In this document: in pieces, positions 1 to 7,838 of the stretch
Position numbering within the stretch: the stretch's first letter is position 1
How the letters are laid out: each line of letters begins with the position of its first letter
DNA from: Flavobacteriaceae bacterium
Lineage (GTDB): Bacteria; Bacteroidota; Bacteroidia; Flavobacteriales; Flavobacteriaceae
NCBI GenBank assembly: GCA_029245825.1
Contig: JAQWON010000106.1
Span: forward strand, 1 to 19,106
Direction: 5' to 3'
Length of the DNA: 19,106 nucleotides
Notes under the pieces: generated by a model
What the model was told of the DNA's origin: nothing
Database searches by the model: none
The model's input: only the letters and a program-made list of their open reading frames with translations
Position numbers and translations under genes: made by a program

Positions 1-408
1 AAACAAAAATTAGGGGGTAATATTGTCAATATAGCAAGTAAAAACGGATTGATTGCAGGTCCTAATAATTTAGGTTATGGCACAGCTAAAGCCGCACAAT
101 TGCATATGTCTAGACTTCTTGCAGCGGAATTCGCGCCAGATAATGTTCGTGTTAACACAGTAAACCCTGATGGTGTTATCGTTGGAAGTAAAATTTGGAA
201 AGGGAAATGGGCTGAAGGTAGAGCAAAAGCTTATGGCATTACTGTAGAAGAGCTTCCTGCATATTATGCTAAAAGAAATTTACTAAACAAAGTGATTACT
301 CCTAAAGATATAGCAAACAGTGTATTTGCATTCCTTGCTATATTAGACAAGAGTACAGGTAATATCATCAATGTTGATGGTGGTGTTGCAAATGCTTTTG
401 TAAGATAA
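1..408 (+). CDS. rhaE: RhaE-type rhamnulose-1-phosphate aldolase / short-chain dehydrogenase, C-terminal part (5' truncated)
   Basis: The reading frame is open from base 1 to the stop at 406-408, so this is the 135-residue C-terminal end of a longer protein; the TTG at 49 is internal. It is a short-chain dehydrogenase/reductase: a catalytic Ser in NIASKNG (visible residue 13), the YxxxK pair in YGTAK (Tyr26, Lys30) and the terminal NIINVDGG typical of SDRs. The stretch VNPDGVIVGSKIWKGKW and the helix around ITVEELPAYYAKR match, from memory, the dehydrogenase half of bifunctional rhamnulose-1-phosphate aldolase/lactaldehyde dehydrogenases (about 700 residues, aldolase at the N-terminus). Such enzymes split rhamnulose-1-phosphate into dihydroxyacetone phosphate and lactaldehyde, and oxidise the latter. 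The aldolase half is outside the window, so the fusion is inferred. The downstream sugar symporter and rhamnose isomerase support the role. A plain SDR is the alternative. Confidence 0.8.
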   Translation, partial: KQKLGGNIVNIASKNGLIAGPNNLGYGTAKAAQLHMSRLLAAEFAPDNVRVNTVNPDGVIVGSKIWKGKWAEGRAKAYGITVEELPAYYAKRNLLNKVITPKDIANSVFAFLAILDKSTGNIINVDGGVANAFVR

Positions 409-433
409 TTATTAATCTATAACAAAAAAGTGA

Positions 434-1732
434 ATGAATAGTAATGAAAGAGTTCCTGTTGTTTCAAAAGAAGTTTTAGTTCCATTTATTTTAATAACTT
501 CTTTATTTGCTCTTTGGGGCTTTGCAAATGACATTACCAATCCAATGGTAGCTGCATTTGGTTCTATAATGGAAATTTCTACTGCAAAAGCAGCATTAAT
601 TCAATTTGCATTTTATGGAGGATATGCTACTATGGCTATTCCTGCAGCACTCTTTGTTAGAAAATATACTTATAAAAAAGGCATTCTTTTAGGGCTTGCA
701 CTTTATGCCTTCGGTGCTTTATTGTTTTTTCCAGCAGCTAAGTATGAGGTTTTCGGGTTTTTTTTAATCTCTCTTTATATTTTAACTTTCGGATTGGCAT
801 TTTTAGAAACAATCGCAAACCCTTACATCTTGTCAATGGGTGATGAACGTACAGCAACCCGTCGTTTAAATTTAGCACAAGCTTTTAATCCCATTGGCTC
901 TATTTTCGGCATGTTTGTAGCATCTAAATTTATTCTTACAGCTTTAGATTCAGAAAAAAGAAATGAAATGGGAGAATTGATTTTTAAATCTTTAGACGAA
1001 GTTCAAAAGGCAGTTATAAGGACACATGATTTAGCAATTATTAGAAACCCATATGTTATTCTTGGAGTTGTAGTTATAATAATGTTTGGTGTTATTTCAA
1101 TCTCAAAAATGCCTAAACGTGCTAAGAATGATAACCCAGGAAGTGCAATAAATTCTTTTAAAAGATTGATTAAAAATAGTAAATATCGTGAAGGCGTTTT
1201 TGCGCAATTATTTTACGTTGCTTCACAAATTATGTGTTGGACATTTATTATTCAATATGCAGGTAATTTGGGTATTTATAAAGCTGCAGCTCAAAATTAT
1301 AATATTGTGGCTATGTCTATTTTTTTATCTAGCAGATTTATCAGTACCTTTTTAATGAAATACATAGACTCAAGAAAATTGCTTACCATATTTGCTGTTT
1401 GTGCTATGGCAACTACCTCTGGTGTTATTTTGATTGAAGGTATAGAGGGTCTTTACTTACTTATTGCAACTTCAGCATTTATGTCTTTGATGTTTCCTAC
1501 AATTTATGGAATTGCGCTTCACGGTTTAAGTGAAGAAGATTCAACACTAGGCGCCGCTGGATTAGTGATGGCAATTGTAGGAGGTGCACTAATGCCTGTT
1601 TTACAGGGATCCATAATCGACATGGGAAATATTGGAACATTTGATGCTGTTAACATCTCATTCATACTACCTTTTATTTGTTTTTGTTTTATTGCAATTT
1701 ATGGATATAGAACTTGGAAAGATCATGAATAA
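434..1732 (+). CDS. fucP: FucP-family L-fucose/L-rhamnose:H+ symporter (MFS)
   Basis: A 432-residue major facilitator protein with about 12 hydrophobic segments, the usual length for the fucose permease family. The first membrane helix carries LFALWGFANDITNPM (residues 24-38), the FucP signature with an acidic residue (Asp33). LETIANPYI around Glu125 matches the segment holding the second essential acidic residue of E. coli FucP. It should import a monosaccharide with protons across the inner membrane. Sequence alone does not separate fucose from rhamnose, but the flanking rhamnose-type aldolase/dehydrogenase and rhamnose isomerase favour L-rhamnose. It begins 25 nt after the upstream gene, and its stop overlaps the start of the first esterase (shared bases 1725-1732), so the two are probably translationally coupled. 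The symbol marks the family, not proven fucose specificity. Confidence 0.85.
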   Translation: MNSNERVPVVSKEVLVPFILITSLFALWGFANDITNPMVAAFGSIMEISTAKAALIQFAFYGGYATMAIPAALFVRKYTYKKGILLGLALYAFGALLFFPAAKYEVFGFFLISLYILTFGLAFLETIANPYILSMGDERTATRRLNLAQAFNPIGSIFGMFVASKFILTALDSEKRNEMGELIFKSLDEVQKAVIRTHDLAIIRNPYVILGVVVIIMFGVISISKMPKRAKNDNPGSAINSFKRLIKNSKYREGVFAQLFYVASQIMCWTFIIQYAGNLGIYKAAAQNYNIVAMSIFLSSRFISTFLMKYIDSRKLLTIFAVCAMATTSGVILIEGIEGLYLLIATSAFMSLMFPTIYGIALHGLSEEDSTLGAAGLVMAIVGGALMPVLQGSIIDMGNIGTFDAVNISFILPFICFCFIAIYGYRTWKDHE

Positions 1733-1934
1733 TTTTAAACTAATAAAACAACTTAAATATTTGCGTTTTGTAATGTTCCTGTTATTAGTGGGGAATACAT
1801 CTTTATTATTTGCAGAGGTAAGGTTGCCCAATATATTTAGTGATAATATGGTGTTGCAACAGGGAATTCCAGTGCAGATTTGGGGATGGGCAAATGCAGG
1901 TGAAACGGTGAATGTCACTTTTTTAAATCAAAAG
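1725..1934 (+). repeat. 5' segment of esterase copy 1, near-identical to copy 2
   Basis: Aligned without gaps to 3290-3499, this 210-nt stretch has 23 mismatches by hand count. The first 90 nt (1725-1814) have only 4, all in three non-synonymous codons. The next 120 nt have 19, mostly synonymous. The boundary falls at the signal peptide cleavage region. Confidence 0.85.
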
Positions 1935-3284
1935 AAATCTACCATTACAGACAAAAATGGGAAATGGTCACTTTTCTTAGATGAACTTGATTATGGAGGA
2001 CCATTTGAGTTGGTGGTCAATGGAGAAGAAAATACTATTATATATTCCAATGTACTTGTAGGTGAGGTATGGGTGAGTAGCGGTCAGTCCAATATGGAAT
2101 GGTCATTAAGTTTAACAGAAAATGCACAAAAAGAGATACAACAGTCTTATTATCCGAGAGTACGCATATTTAATGTAAGAAAGAATGCCCAATCTGTACC
2201 TGCTGAAAATGTCGCAGGCACCTGGAATGAATGTGAGCCTGCGTATACTAGCGGATTTTCGGCTGTGGCCTATTTTTTTGGCACAGAACTTTACCACAAC
2301 CTAAATGTACCAATTGGCTTAATAGATGCTTCTTGGGGAGGAAGTAGCATAGAGCCATGGATAGATATTAATGTATTAAGAGCTCAAGATGACTTCAAAC
2401 CCATAATAGAAGAGTGGGAACAGTGCTTGCAGGAATATAATTCGATGGATAGTATGTTACAGTTTGTAAAAGAGTATGTATCATCAGTATATGAGTCGAA
2501 TATAGCCAAAAGGCATCCCAGAGCTAACAGAACAGAAATCCCGACTCGGATCACCCTTCCGGAGAATCGGGATTGTTTCTCTCCTCCAGGCGGAATGTAC
2601 AATGGGATGATTTCTCCAATAGTACCATATAAAATAAAAGGAGTGATTTGGTATCAGGGTGAATCGAATGTGCCTCGTGATCATTATCAAAAACTTTTCC
2701 CTGCCTTGATTAAGAATTGGAGAACCCAATGGGAGCTTGGGGAATTTCCATTCTTTTTCGCTCAACTAGCACCATTTGGCGGGAACATTTGGAAAGAAAA
2801 TGAGGCTGCAAGGTTAAGAGAGGCCCAGTTTATGACTTATCGTAACGTGCCCAATACGGGTATGGCTGTTACTATGGATATCGGGGATGTAAATGATATC
2901 CATCCAAGAAACAAAAAAGAAGTTGGTAGACGATTAGCACTTTGGGCGCTGGCTGATACATATAACTTAAAAGAGATAGTCAAATCCGGACCCTTATATA
3001 AATCTATGTCGATAGAGAATAATAAAATAAGAATCAATTTTGATTTTGCAGAAGGCGGGCTGATAGAACAGAATAAAGGTTCAGGAGATTTTGAAATTGC
3101 CGGTGAAGATAATGTATTTGTACCAGCTACCTGTGAAATAAAAAATGACCATGTTCTCATATCTGCCAAAACCATTAAAAAACCCATTGCTGTTCGGTAT
3201 GGCTGGGGTAATGCTGCACAGCCAGGTTTATTCAATAAAGAAGGATTACCTGCATCTCCATTTAGAACCAATCAAAAAAACTAA
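1725..3284 (+). CDS. SASA-family carbohydrate O-acetylesterase (sialate O-acetylesterase-like), copy 1
   Basis: A 519-residue secreted SGNH-fold esterase of the sialate O-acetylesterase (SASA/DUF303) group, predicted to remove O-acetyl groups from glycans. A signal peptide ends near LLFA|EVRLP (about residue 30). A beta domain follows (FSDNMVLQQGIPVQIWGWA). The catalytic core has the nucleophile Ser122 in SGQSNMEW, the oxyanion block GVIWYQGESN (306-315) and the Asp391/His393 dyad in DIHPRNK. All catalytic elements are present. The ATG at 1725 is chosen over an upstream in-frame ATG at 1632 because the second copy begins with the same codons at its own ATG, and because the signal peptide follows directly. 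It overlaps the symporter gene by 8 nt and sits 5 nt before copy 2. Substrate is unknown; in this operon an acetylated 6-deoxysugar polymer is more likely than sialic acid (inference). Confidence 0.88.
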   Translation: MNNFKLIKQLKYLRFVMFLLLVGNTSLLFAEVRLPNIFSDNMVLQQGIPVQIWGWANAGETVNVTFLNQKKSTITDKNGKWSLFLDELDYGGPFELVVNGEENTIIYSNVLVGEVWVSSGQSNMEWSLSLTENAQKEIQQSYYPRVRIFNVRKNAQSVPAENVAGTWNECEPAYTSGFSAVAYFFGTELYHNLNVPIGLIDASWGGSSIEPWIDINVLRAQDDFKPIIEEWEQCLQEYNSMDSMLQFVKEYVSSVYESNIAKRHPRANRTEIPTRITLPENRDCFSPPGGMYNGMISPIVPYKIKGVIWYQGESNVPRDHYQKLFPALIKNWRTQWELGEFPFFFAQLAPFGGNIWKENEAARLREAQFMTYRNVPNTGMAVTMDIGDVNDIHPRNKKEVGRRLALWALADTYNLKEIVKSGPLYKSMSIENNKIRINFDFAEGGLIEQNKGSGDFEIAGEDNVFVPATCEIKNDHVLISAKTIKKPIAVRYGWGNAAQPGLFNKEGLPASPFRTNQKN

Positions 3285-3289
3285 AAATT

Positions 3290-3499
3290 ATGAATAATTT
3301 TAAACTAATAAAACAACTTAAATCTTTGAATTTTGTAATGTTCCTGTTATTAGCGGGGAATACATCTTTATTATTTGCAGAAGTAAGGTTGCCTAATATT
3401 TTTAGTGATAACATGGTATTGCAGCAAGGAGTTCCTGTTCGAATTTGGGGATGGGCTGATGCAGGAGAAAAGGTAAATGTCACTTTTTTAAATCAGAAA
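3290..3499 (+). repeat. 5' segment of esterase copy 2, near-identical to copy 1
   Basis: Direct-repeat partner of 1725-1934, same orientation, 1565 nt apart. The first 30 bases after and including the ATG are identical in the two copies. The bases just upstream of the two ATGs are unrelated, so the identity begins at the coding start. Confidence 0.85.
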
Positions 3500-4891
3500 A
3501 AAACTACCATTGCCAATGCAGAAGGAAAATGGTTACTTTTTTTAGATGAGCTTGAATACGGCGGGCCATTTGAATTAGTGGTTTCTGCAAAAAATACAAT
3601 TAAGTTTTCCAATATCCTGGTGGGTGAAGTATGGATTTGCAGTGGACAGTCTAATATGGAATGGCCCGTCTCTCTCTTGAATAATCCTAAAGAGGTAGAG
3701 AGCAAAGCTGATTATCCGAACATAAGATTTTTCAAGGTAAAACACTCATCTCAGGGGAAACCGGCTGATGATTGTGCTGGTCAATGGGACCAGGTCGGAC
3801 CTCAAACTGTATCGAAACTTTCTGCGGTTGGATATTTTTTTAGTAGAGAACTTCATAGTAAACTTAATGTTCCTATCGGCTTGATAAATTCTACCTGGAG
3901 CGGTTCGGCTGCAGAGTCATGGGTACGTCGAGATGTTCTGGACGCAGATCCTGCATACAGCGATATAATCGAACGGCATAACGCAGATCTTAAGAAGTTT
4001 AAAAGTTTTAAAAACATTGTGTCGGCCTATAAGCAGTTTGAAACAGAATACGTTCAGTGGGCTAAAGCTGATAAGCAGGCTAAAAAAGAAGGAAAGCCCC
4101 GTTCAGACGCCCCTGCTATACCAACGTGTCAGCCTCCTAATTTTCTGCCTGCCGGCCTTTATAATGGCATGATAACTCCTTTGCAAAAATTTGCGATAAA
4201 AGGGGTTATCTGGTACCAGGGTGAAAGTAATGCATTTGATGTTGTTGATGGATCCGATGGTGTTCATAGAGCCATTCAGTATGGTAAGCTGTTCCCAGAA
4301 CTTATTGAATGCTGGCGTAAAGACTGGGGACTTGGTGAGTTTCCTTTTTATTATGTTCAGATCGCTCCTTTTGGTGACGTTTATAAACCTAAAGCTGCTG
4401 CCTTAATTCGCCAAGCTCAATTTGAGACCTTGCGGAAAGTAGAAAATACCGGAATGGCAGTAACGATGGACATTGGTAACGTCAAGGACATCCATCCCCG
4501 CAACAAACACGACGTGGGTAAAAGGTTGTCCTTGTGGGCATTAGCAAAGAGTTATGGACAAGATATTGTTTATTCAGGCCCATTGTATAGAGATATGAAG
4601 ATTGAAAAAAATAAAATTATGCTTTCATTTGACCATGTAGGTGGTGGCTTGATAGCCAGAGACAGTGCCCTGAACTTCTTTTCCATTGCGGGAAAGAATA
4701 AACAGTTTTACCCTGCAAAAGCTGAAATAAAAGGGGAGCAGGTAATTGTATTTAATAAAAAAGTTAAACGTCCTGTTGCTGTACGCTTTGCCTTTAGCAA
4801 TGATGCCATTCCCAATTTCTATAATAAAGAGGGATTACCGGCATCACCTTTTAGAACCGATGATTGGAATTTTTCAGAAACTAACCGTTAA
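3290..4891 (+). CDS. SASA-family carbohydrate O-acetylesterase (sialate O-acetylesterase-like), copy 2
   Basis: A 533-residue paralogue of the preceding gene with the same layout: signal peptide ending at LLFA|EVRLP, N-terminal beta domain, Ser121 in SGQSNMEW, GVIWYQGESN, and the Asp400/His402 dyad in DIHPRNK. It differs in the middle: an insert rich in Lys/Glu/Ala around residues 225-280 (QWAKADKQAKKEGKPRSD) and a longer loop after QGESN (FDVVDGSDGVHRAIQ) near the active site, which could change the glycan accepted. The DNA at the 5' end is almost identical to copy 1, while later parts have diverged well beyond that. Both copies look intact, so they probably act on different acetylation positions or chain contexts (inference). 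The gap to copy 1 is 5 nt, which implies one transcript. Confidence 0.88.
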   Translation: MNNFKLIKQLKSLNFVMFLLLAGNTSLLFAEVRLPNIFSDNMVLQQGVPVRIWGWADAGEKVNVTFLNQKKTTIANAEGKWLLFLDELEYGGPFELVVSAKNTIKFSNILVGEVWICSGQSNMEWPVSLLNNPKEVESKADYPNIRFFKVKHSSQGKPADDCAGQWDQVGPQTVSKLSAVGYFFSRELHSKLNVPIGLINSTWSGSAAESWVRRDVLDADPAYSDIIERHNADLKKFKSFKNIVSAYKQFETEYVQWAKADKQAKKEGKPRSDAPAIPTCQPPNFLPAGLYNGMITPLQKFAIKGVIWYQGESNAFDVVDGSDGVHRAIQYGKLFPELIECWRKDWGLGEFPFYYVQIAPFGDVYKPKAAALIRQAQFETLRKVENTGMAVTMDIGNVKDIHPRNKHDVGKRLSLWALAKSYGQDIVYSGPLYRDMKIEKNKIMLSFDHVGGGLIARDSALNFFSIAGKNKQFYPAKAEIKGEQVIVFNKKVKRPVAVRFAFSNDAIPNFYNKEGLPASPFRTDDWNFSETNR

Positions 4892-4963
4892 AACCTACTA
4901 AAATGAAACCCTAATTTGAAATATACTTTCGGAGGTTTCTATTCACTAAAAAAGTTAATAAGC

Positions 4964-6244
4964 GTGAAAATAAAAGAAGAACACATTGTAAAATTAAATA
5001 AGAATAGCCTAAAAAATCATATTGAAAACTTTGATTTTTTAGCAAATAAATTAAGTGAAAAAGGTCATAATGTTTCAGATATTGTTTCAAAACTGTCTGA
5101 ACTCCAAGTGGCCATTCCAAGCTGGGCATTAGGTGCTGGAGGAACACGTTTTGGGCGGTTTTCGTTTTATGGGGAACCTTCAAATTTGGAACAAAAACTG
5201 GAAGATGTTGGTATTTTACATAGTCTTACTCAAACGGCTGGTGCTGTTTCTCTTCATATTCCTTGGGATATTCCTTCAGATTATAACGCCATCATAGAAC
5301 AAGCTGATGCTTTAAATATAAAATTTGACTCGGTAAACTCAAATACTTTCCAAGACCAAAAGTGTGCTATAGAAACTTATAAATACGGGTCTTTAAGCAA
5401 TACCAGTCAAGCTGTTAGAGAACAAGCTATACAGCATAATTTAGAGGTTATTAATATCGGTGACAAATTAGGCTCCAAATGCTTAACCATTTGGTTGGCG
5501 GATGGCTCTTGTTTCCCTGGTCAAAACAACTTTCAAACAGCTTTTCAAAACACACAAGATAGCTTAAAAAATATATACATGGGATTGCCAGATGATTGGA
5601 AAATGTTAATCGAATACAAGCCCTACGAACCAAATTTATACAGTACAGTTGTTCGAGATTGGGGAACATCTTTAATGTTAGCTAACGGATGTGGAGATAA
5701 AGCATTTACGTTAGTTGATTTAGGGCACCATTTGCCAAATAGCAATATCGAGCAAATTGTTTCTATTTTACAATTGAAAGGAAAGCTAGGAGGTTTTCAC
5801 TTTAACGATAGTAAATACGGAGATGATGATTTAACCGTTGGAAGTATAAAACCTTATGCCTTGTTCTTAATTTTTAATGAACTGGTTTATGGTATGGAAA
5901 ATAATCCACAAAACCCAGATTTGAATTGGATGATTGATGCCAGCCATAACATCAAAGATCCTTTAGAAGATTTAATTCAATCTTTAGAAGCTATACAAGA
6001 GGCCTATGCCAAAGCATTATTAATTGATCAAGCAGAACTAAAAGTGGCACAATTAAATAATGATGTGGTTAAATGTCAAGAAATTTTACAAGGGGCTTAT
6101 AGAACAGATGTAAGATCATTACTTGAAAAAGTCCGTTTAAGCAGCGGTGGTGCATTAAACCCTATTAATGCTTACCGTTCGTTAAATGTCCGTGACACTT
6201 TAATTAAAGAAAGAGGAAAGAACACAGTAGCTACAGGACTTTAA
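4964..6244 (+). CDS. rhaI: L-rhamnose isomerase, RhaI (P. stutzeri) type
   Basis: A cytoplasmic TIM-barrel aldose-ketose isomerase that turns L-rhamnose into L-rhamnulose. The conserved opening VAIPSWALGAGGTRFGRF is typical of this family. From the GTG at 4964 the protein has 426 residues, and the metal ligands are Glu217, Asp252, His279 and Asp325, with His255, Asp287 and Asp289 at the second site (LVDLGHH, GGFHFND, YGDDDL, WMIDASHN). As I recall, P. stutzeri rhamnose isomerase uses 219, 254, 281, 327, 257, 289 and 291: a constant offset of two, which supports both the assignment and this start. The frame is open back to a TTG at 4916, but that adds a poorly conserved 16-residue tail and is less likely. 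The next gene follows after 3 nt. Enzymes of this type can accept several sugars, so other aldoses are possible substrates. Confidence 0.92.
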   Translation: MKIKEEHIVKLNKNSLKNHIENFDFLANKLSEKGHNVSDIVSKLSELQVAIPSWALGAGGTRFGRFSFYGEPSNLEQKLEDVGILHSLTQTAGAVSLHIPWDIPSDYNAIIEQADALNIKFDSVNSNTFQDQKCAIETYKYGSLSNTSQAVREQAIQHNLEVINIGDKLGSKCLTIWLADGSCFPGQNNFQTAFQNTQDSLKNIYMGLPDDWKMLIEYKPYEPNLYSTVVRDWGTSLMLANGCGDKAFTLVDLGHHLPNSNIEQIVSILQLKGKLGGFHFNDSKYGDDDLTVGSIKPYALFLIFNELVYGMENNPQNPDLNWMIDASHNIKDPLEDLIQSLEAIQEAYAKALLIDQAELKVAQLNNDVVKCQEILQGAYRTDVRSLLEKVRLSSGGALNPINAYRSLNVRDTLIKERGKNTVATGL

Positions 6245-6247
6245 AAT

Positions 6248-7681
6248 ATGGGCAAACAAAAAAAAGCTATTACAATTTTTGATATTGAAAAAGAGGTAAT
6301 TGAAGAAATAGCAGGTGGTGAGTTTGAAAGAACACCTGTACCTCAATCAAAACTTAAAGGATGGAAAAGTTTTATAGGGATGTATGCCGGCGAACACGCT
6401 GCTGGGACTGAATTTATGATTGGTCCTTTATTTTTAACTGCTGGTGTTAGTGCCTTCGATCTAATTGTTGGTTTATTAATTGGTAATTTACTAGCTGTTT
6501 TAAGCTGGCGCTTTTTAACTGCTAAAATTGCCGTAAAAAATAGATTGACTTTATATTTTCAATTGGAAAAAATTTGTGGCAAAAAATTGGTAACAGCTTA
6601 TAACCTTGCCAATGGTGTTTTATTTTGCTTTTTAGCCGGATCTATGATAACCGTTTCTGCTACTGCTGTTGGTGTTCCATTTGACATGTCCATGCCCAAA
6701 CTAACCGATACGATGCCCAATGGCCTTACCTGGGCTATCATCGTTATTCTTATTGGTGCTGTAATATCAATTATTGCTGCACGTGGTTACGATACGGTAA
6801 CCAAAGCAGCTAACTGGATGTCTCCCATAATTGTTGTAGCATTTATAGCTTGTGGTATTGTAGCATTAAACCAATTGAACGTTACTAGTTTTTTTGATTT
6901 TTGGAACATTTGGGGTGAAGGCTCTGAACCGTTTCCGGGTCAAATTAAATTTACCTTCTGGCATGTGGTTATTTGGTCTTGGTTTGCTAATGGTGCCATG
7001 CATATTGGTATGTCAGATTTATCGGTATTTAGATTTGCTAAAAAAGCAAAAGCAGGATGGGCTTCCGCTGCTGGTATGTACCTTGGTCACTATATAGCAT
7101 GGATAGCTGCAGCCTTATTATATGCTGTATATTTAAAATCTCCAGAGGCTCATGCTTTTTTAAGTGTAGGCGATGCACCTCCTGTAGCTCCTGGTCCTTT
7201 AGCAAATAACGCGATTGGTGTTTTTGGAATTATTGCTGTAGTACTAGCTGGTTGGACTACGGCTAACCCTACCATCTATAGAACTGGTTTGGCTTTTCAG
7301 GCTATTCTACCAAAATTATCCACTGCAAAAGTGACTATTTTAGCTGGAGCTATTGCAACTATAGCTGGTCTATTTCCTGCATTCGCCATGAAATTATTAG
7401 GTTTTGTTGCGCTTTATGGATTTATCCTGGCACCTTTCGGAGCCATCATCGTGTTTGAGCATTTTTTTCATAAAAAGGTGGGTATAATTAAAAATTATGC
7501 AGAAGCTGCTAATCTTTCTTTTAACAAATCAGTTTTTTGGGCTTGGGCTATTAGTTTTGGTATATTTTACTTTATATCAATTCAATTTGATATCTTTTTA
7601 TCTTTTGTAACCCTTCCTGCTTGGCTGCTTTGTGGTGTATTGTTTTTGGTGTTTAGTAAGTCTTGGCAGAAACATAAGTAA
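6248..7681 (+). CDS. NCS1-family (purine-cytosine permease-like) transporter
   Basis: A 477-residue integral membrane protein with about 12 hydrophobic segments and a 45-residue hydrophilic N-terminal part (FDIEKEVIEEIAGGEFERTPV). GMYAGEHAAGTEFMIGPLFLTAGVSA followed by a GLLIGNLLAVLSWRF helix, and a later GWTTANPTIYRTGLAFQA segment, resemble the nucleobase:cation symporter-1 family (CodB-like). That family classically imports cytosine, purines, hydantoins or vitamins. Here it begins 3 nt after rhamnose isomerase and ends the operon, so its real substrate may be a sugar, a degradation intermediate or a cofactor; this is inference from position only. No nucleobase-metabolism gene is nearby. The call to family is from sequence feel, not alignment, and the substrate is unknown. 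Confidence 0.75.
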   Translation: MGKQKKAITIFDIEKEVIEEIAGGEFERTPVPQSKLKGWKSFIGMYAGEHAAGTEFMIGPLFLTAGVSAFDLIVGLLIGNLLAVLSWRFLTAKIAVKNRLTLYFQLEKICGKKLVTAYNLANGVLFCFLAGSMITVSATAVGVPFDMSMPKLTDTMPNGLTWAIIVILIGAVISIIAARGYDTVTKAANWMSPIIVVAFIACGIVALNQLNVTSFFDFWNIWGEGSEPFPGQIKFTFWHVVIWSWFANGAMHIGMSDLSVFRFAKKAKAGWASAAGMYLGHYIAWIAAALLYAVYLKSPEAHAFLSVGDAPPVAPGPLANNAIGVFGIIAVVLAGWTTANPTIYRTGLAFQAILPKLSTAKVTILAGAIATIAGLFPAFAMKLLGFVALYGFILAPFGAIIVFEHFFHKKVGIIKNYAEAANLSFNKSVFWAWAISFGIFYFISIQFDIFLSFVTLPAWLLCGVLFLVFSKSWQKHK

Positions 7682-7717
7682 GTCATACTCGCTAGATTCA
7701 ATTAAGTTCAAACCCAA

Positions 7718-7743
7718 TTATAAAAGCACTTATAGTTTTATAA
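7718..7743. terminator. AT-only inverted repeat between convergent genes
   Basis: TTATAAAA (7718-7725) and TTTTATAA (7736-7743) are perfect 8-bp arms around a 10-nt loop, 36 nt after the transporter stop. The stem has no G or C and no clear T-run follows, so it is a weak terminator candidate at best. Confidence 0.25.
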
Positions 7744-7814
7744 ACACTAGAAATAGAAATTTGCATTTATTTTTCACCAAAATTATTAGATGAAAAAAAT
7801 AATGAAAATCGCTT

Positions 7815-7838
7815 AAGTTTTATTGGTAAATAAAACTT
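7815..7838. terminator. Hairpin shared by convergent transcripts
   Basis: AAGTTTTAT (7815-7823) and ATAAAACTT (7830-7838) form a perfect 9-bp stem with a 6-nt loop. On the + strand the stem runs straight into a short T-rich run (TTTTATC). It lies between the converging rhamnose operon and the sulfatase pair and overlaps the last codons of the minus-strand sulfatase. It may stop transcription from both sides; the stem is AT-rich, so strength is doubtful. Confidence 0.4.

Noticed and set aside
49..408. Complete short dehydrogenase starting at TTG 49
   Set aside because: The frame is open to base 1, and the catalytic Ser motif of the SDR lies upstream of the TTG, so it is the end of a longer gene.
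1632..1724. Upstream ATG at 1632 as the start of the first esterase
   Set aside because: It would lie within the symporter gene and put 31 residues before the signal peptide; the ATG at 1725 matches the start of the second copy.
2384..3271. Minus-strand open frames across the first esterase
   Set aside because: They are antisense to a gene with full catalytic motifs, have no family resemblance and no start context.
4903..4963. TTG at 4916 as rhamnose isomerase start, and a four-codon ATG-AAA-CCC-TAA frame at 4903
   Set aside because: The GTG at 4964 gives family length and a constant residue offset to the known enzyme; the four-codon frame has no support as a gene or leader.
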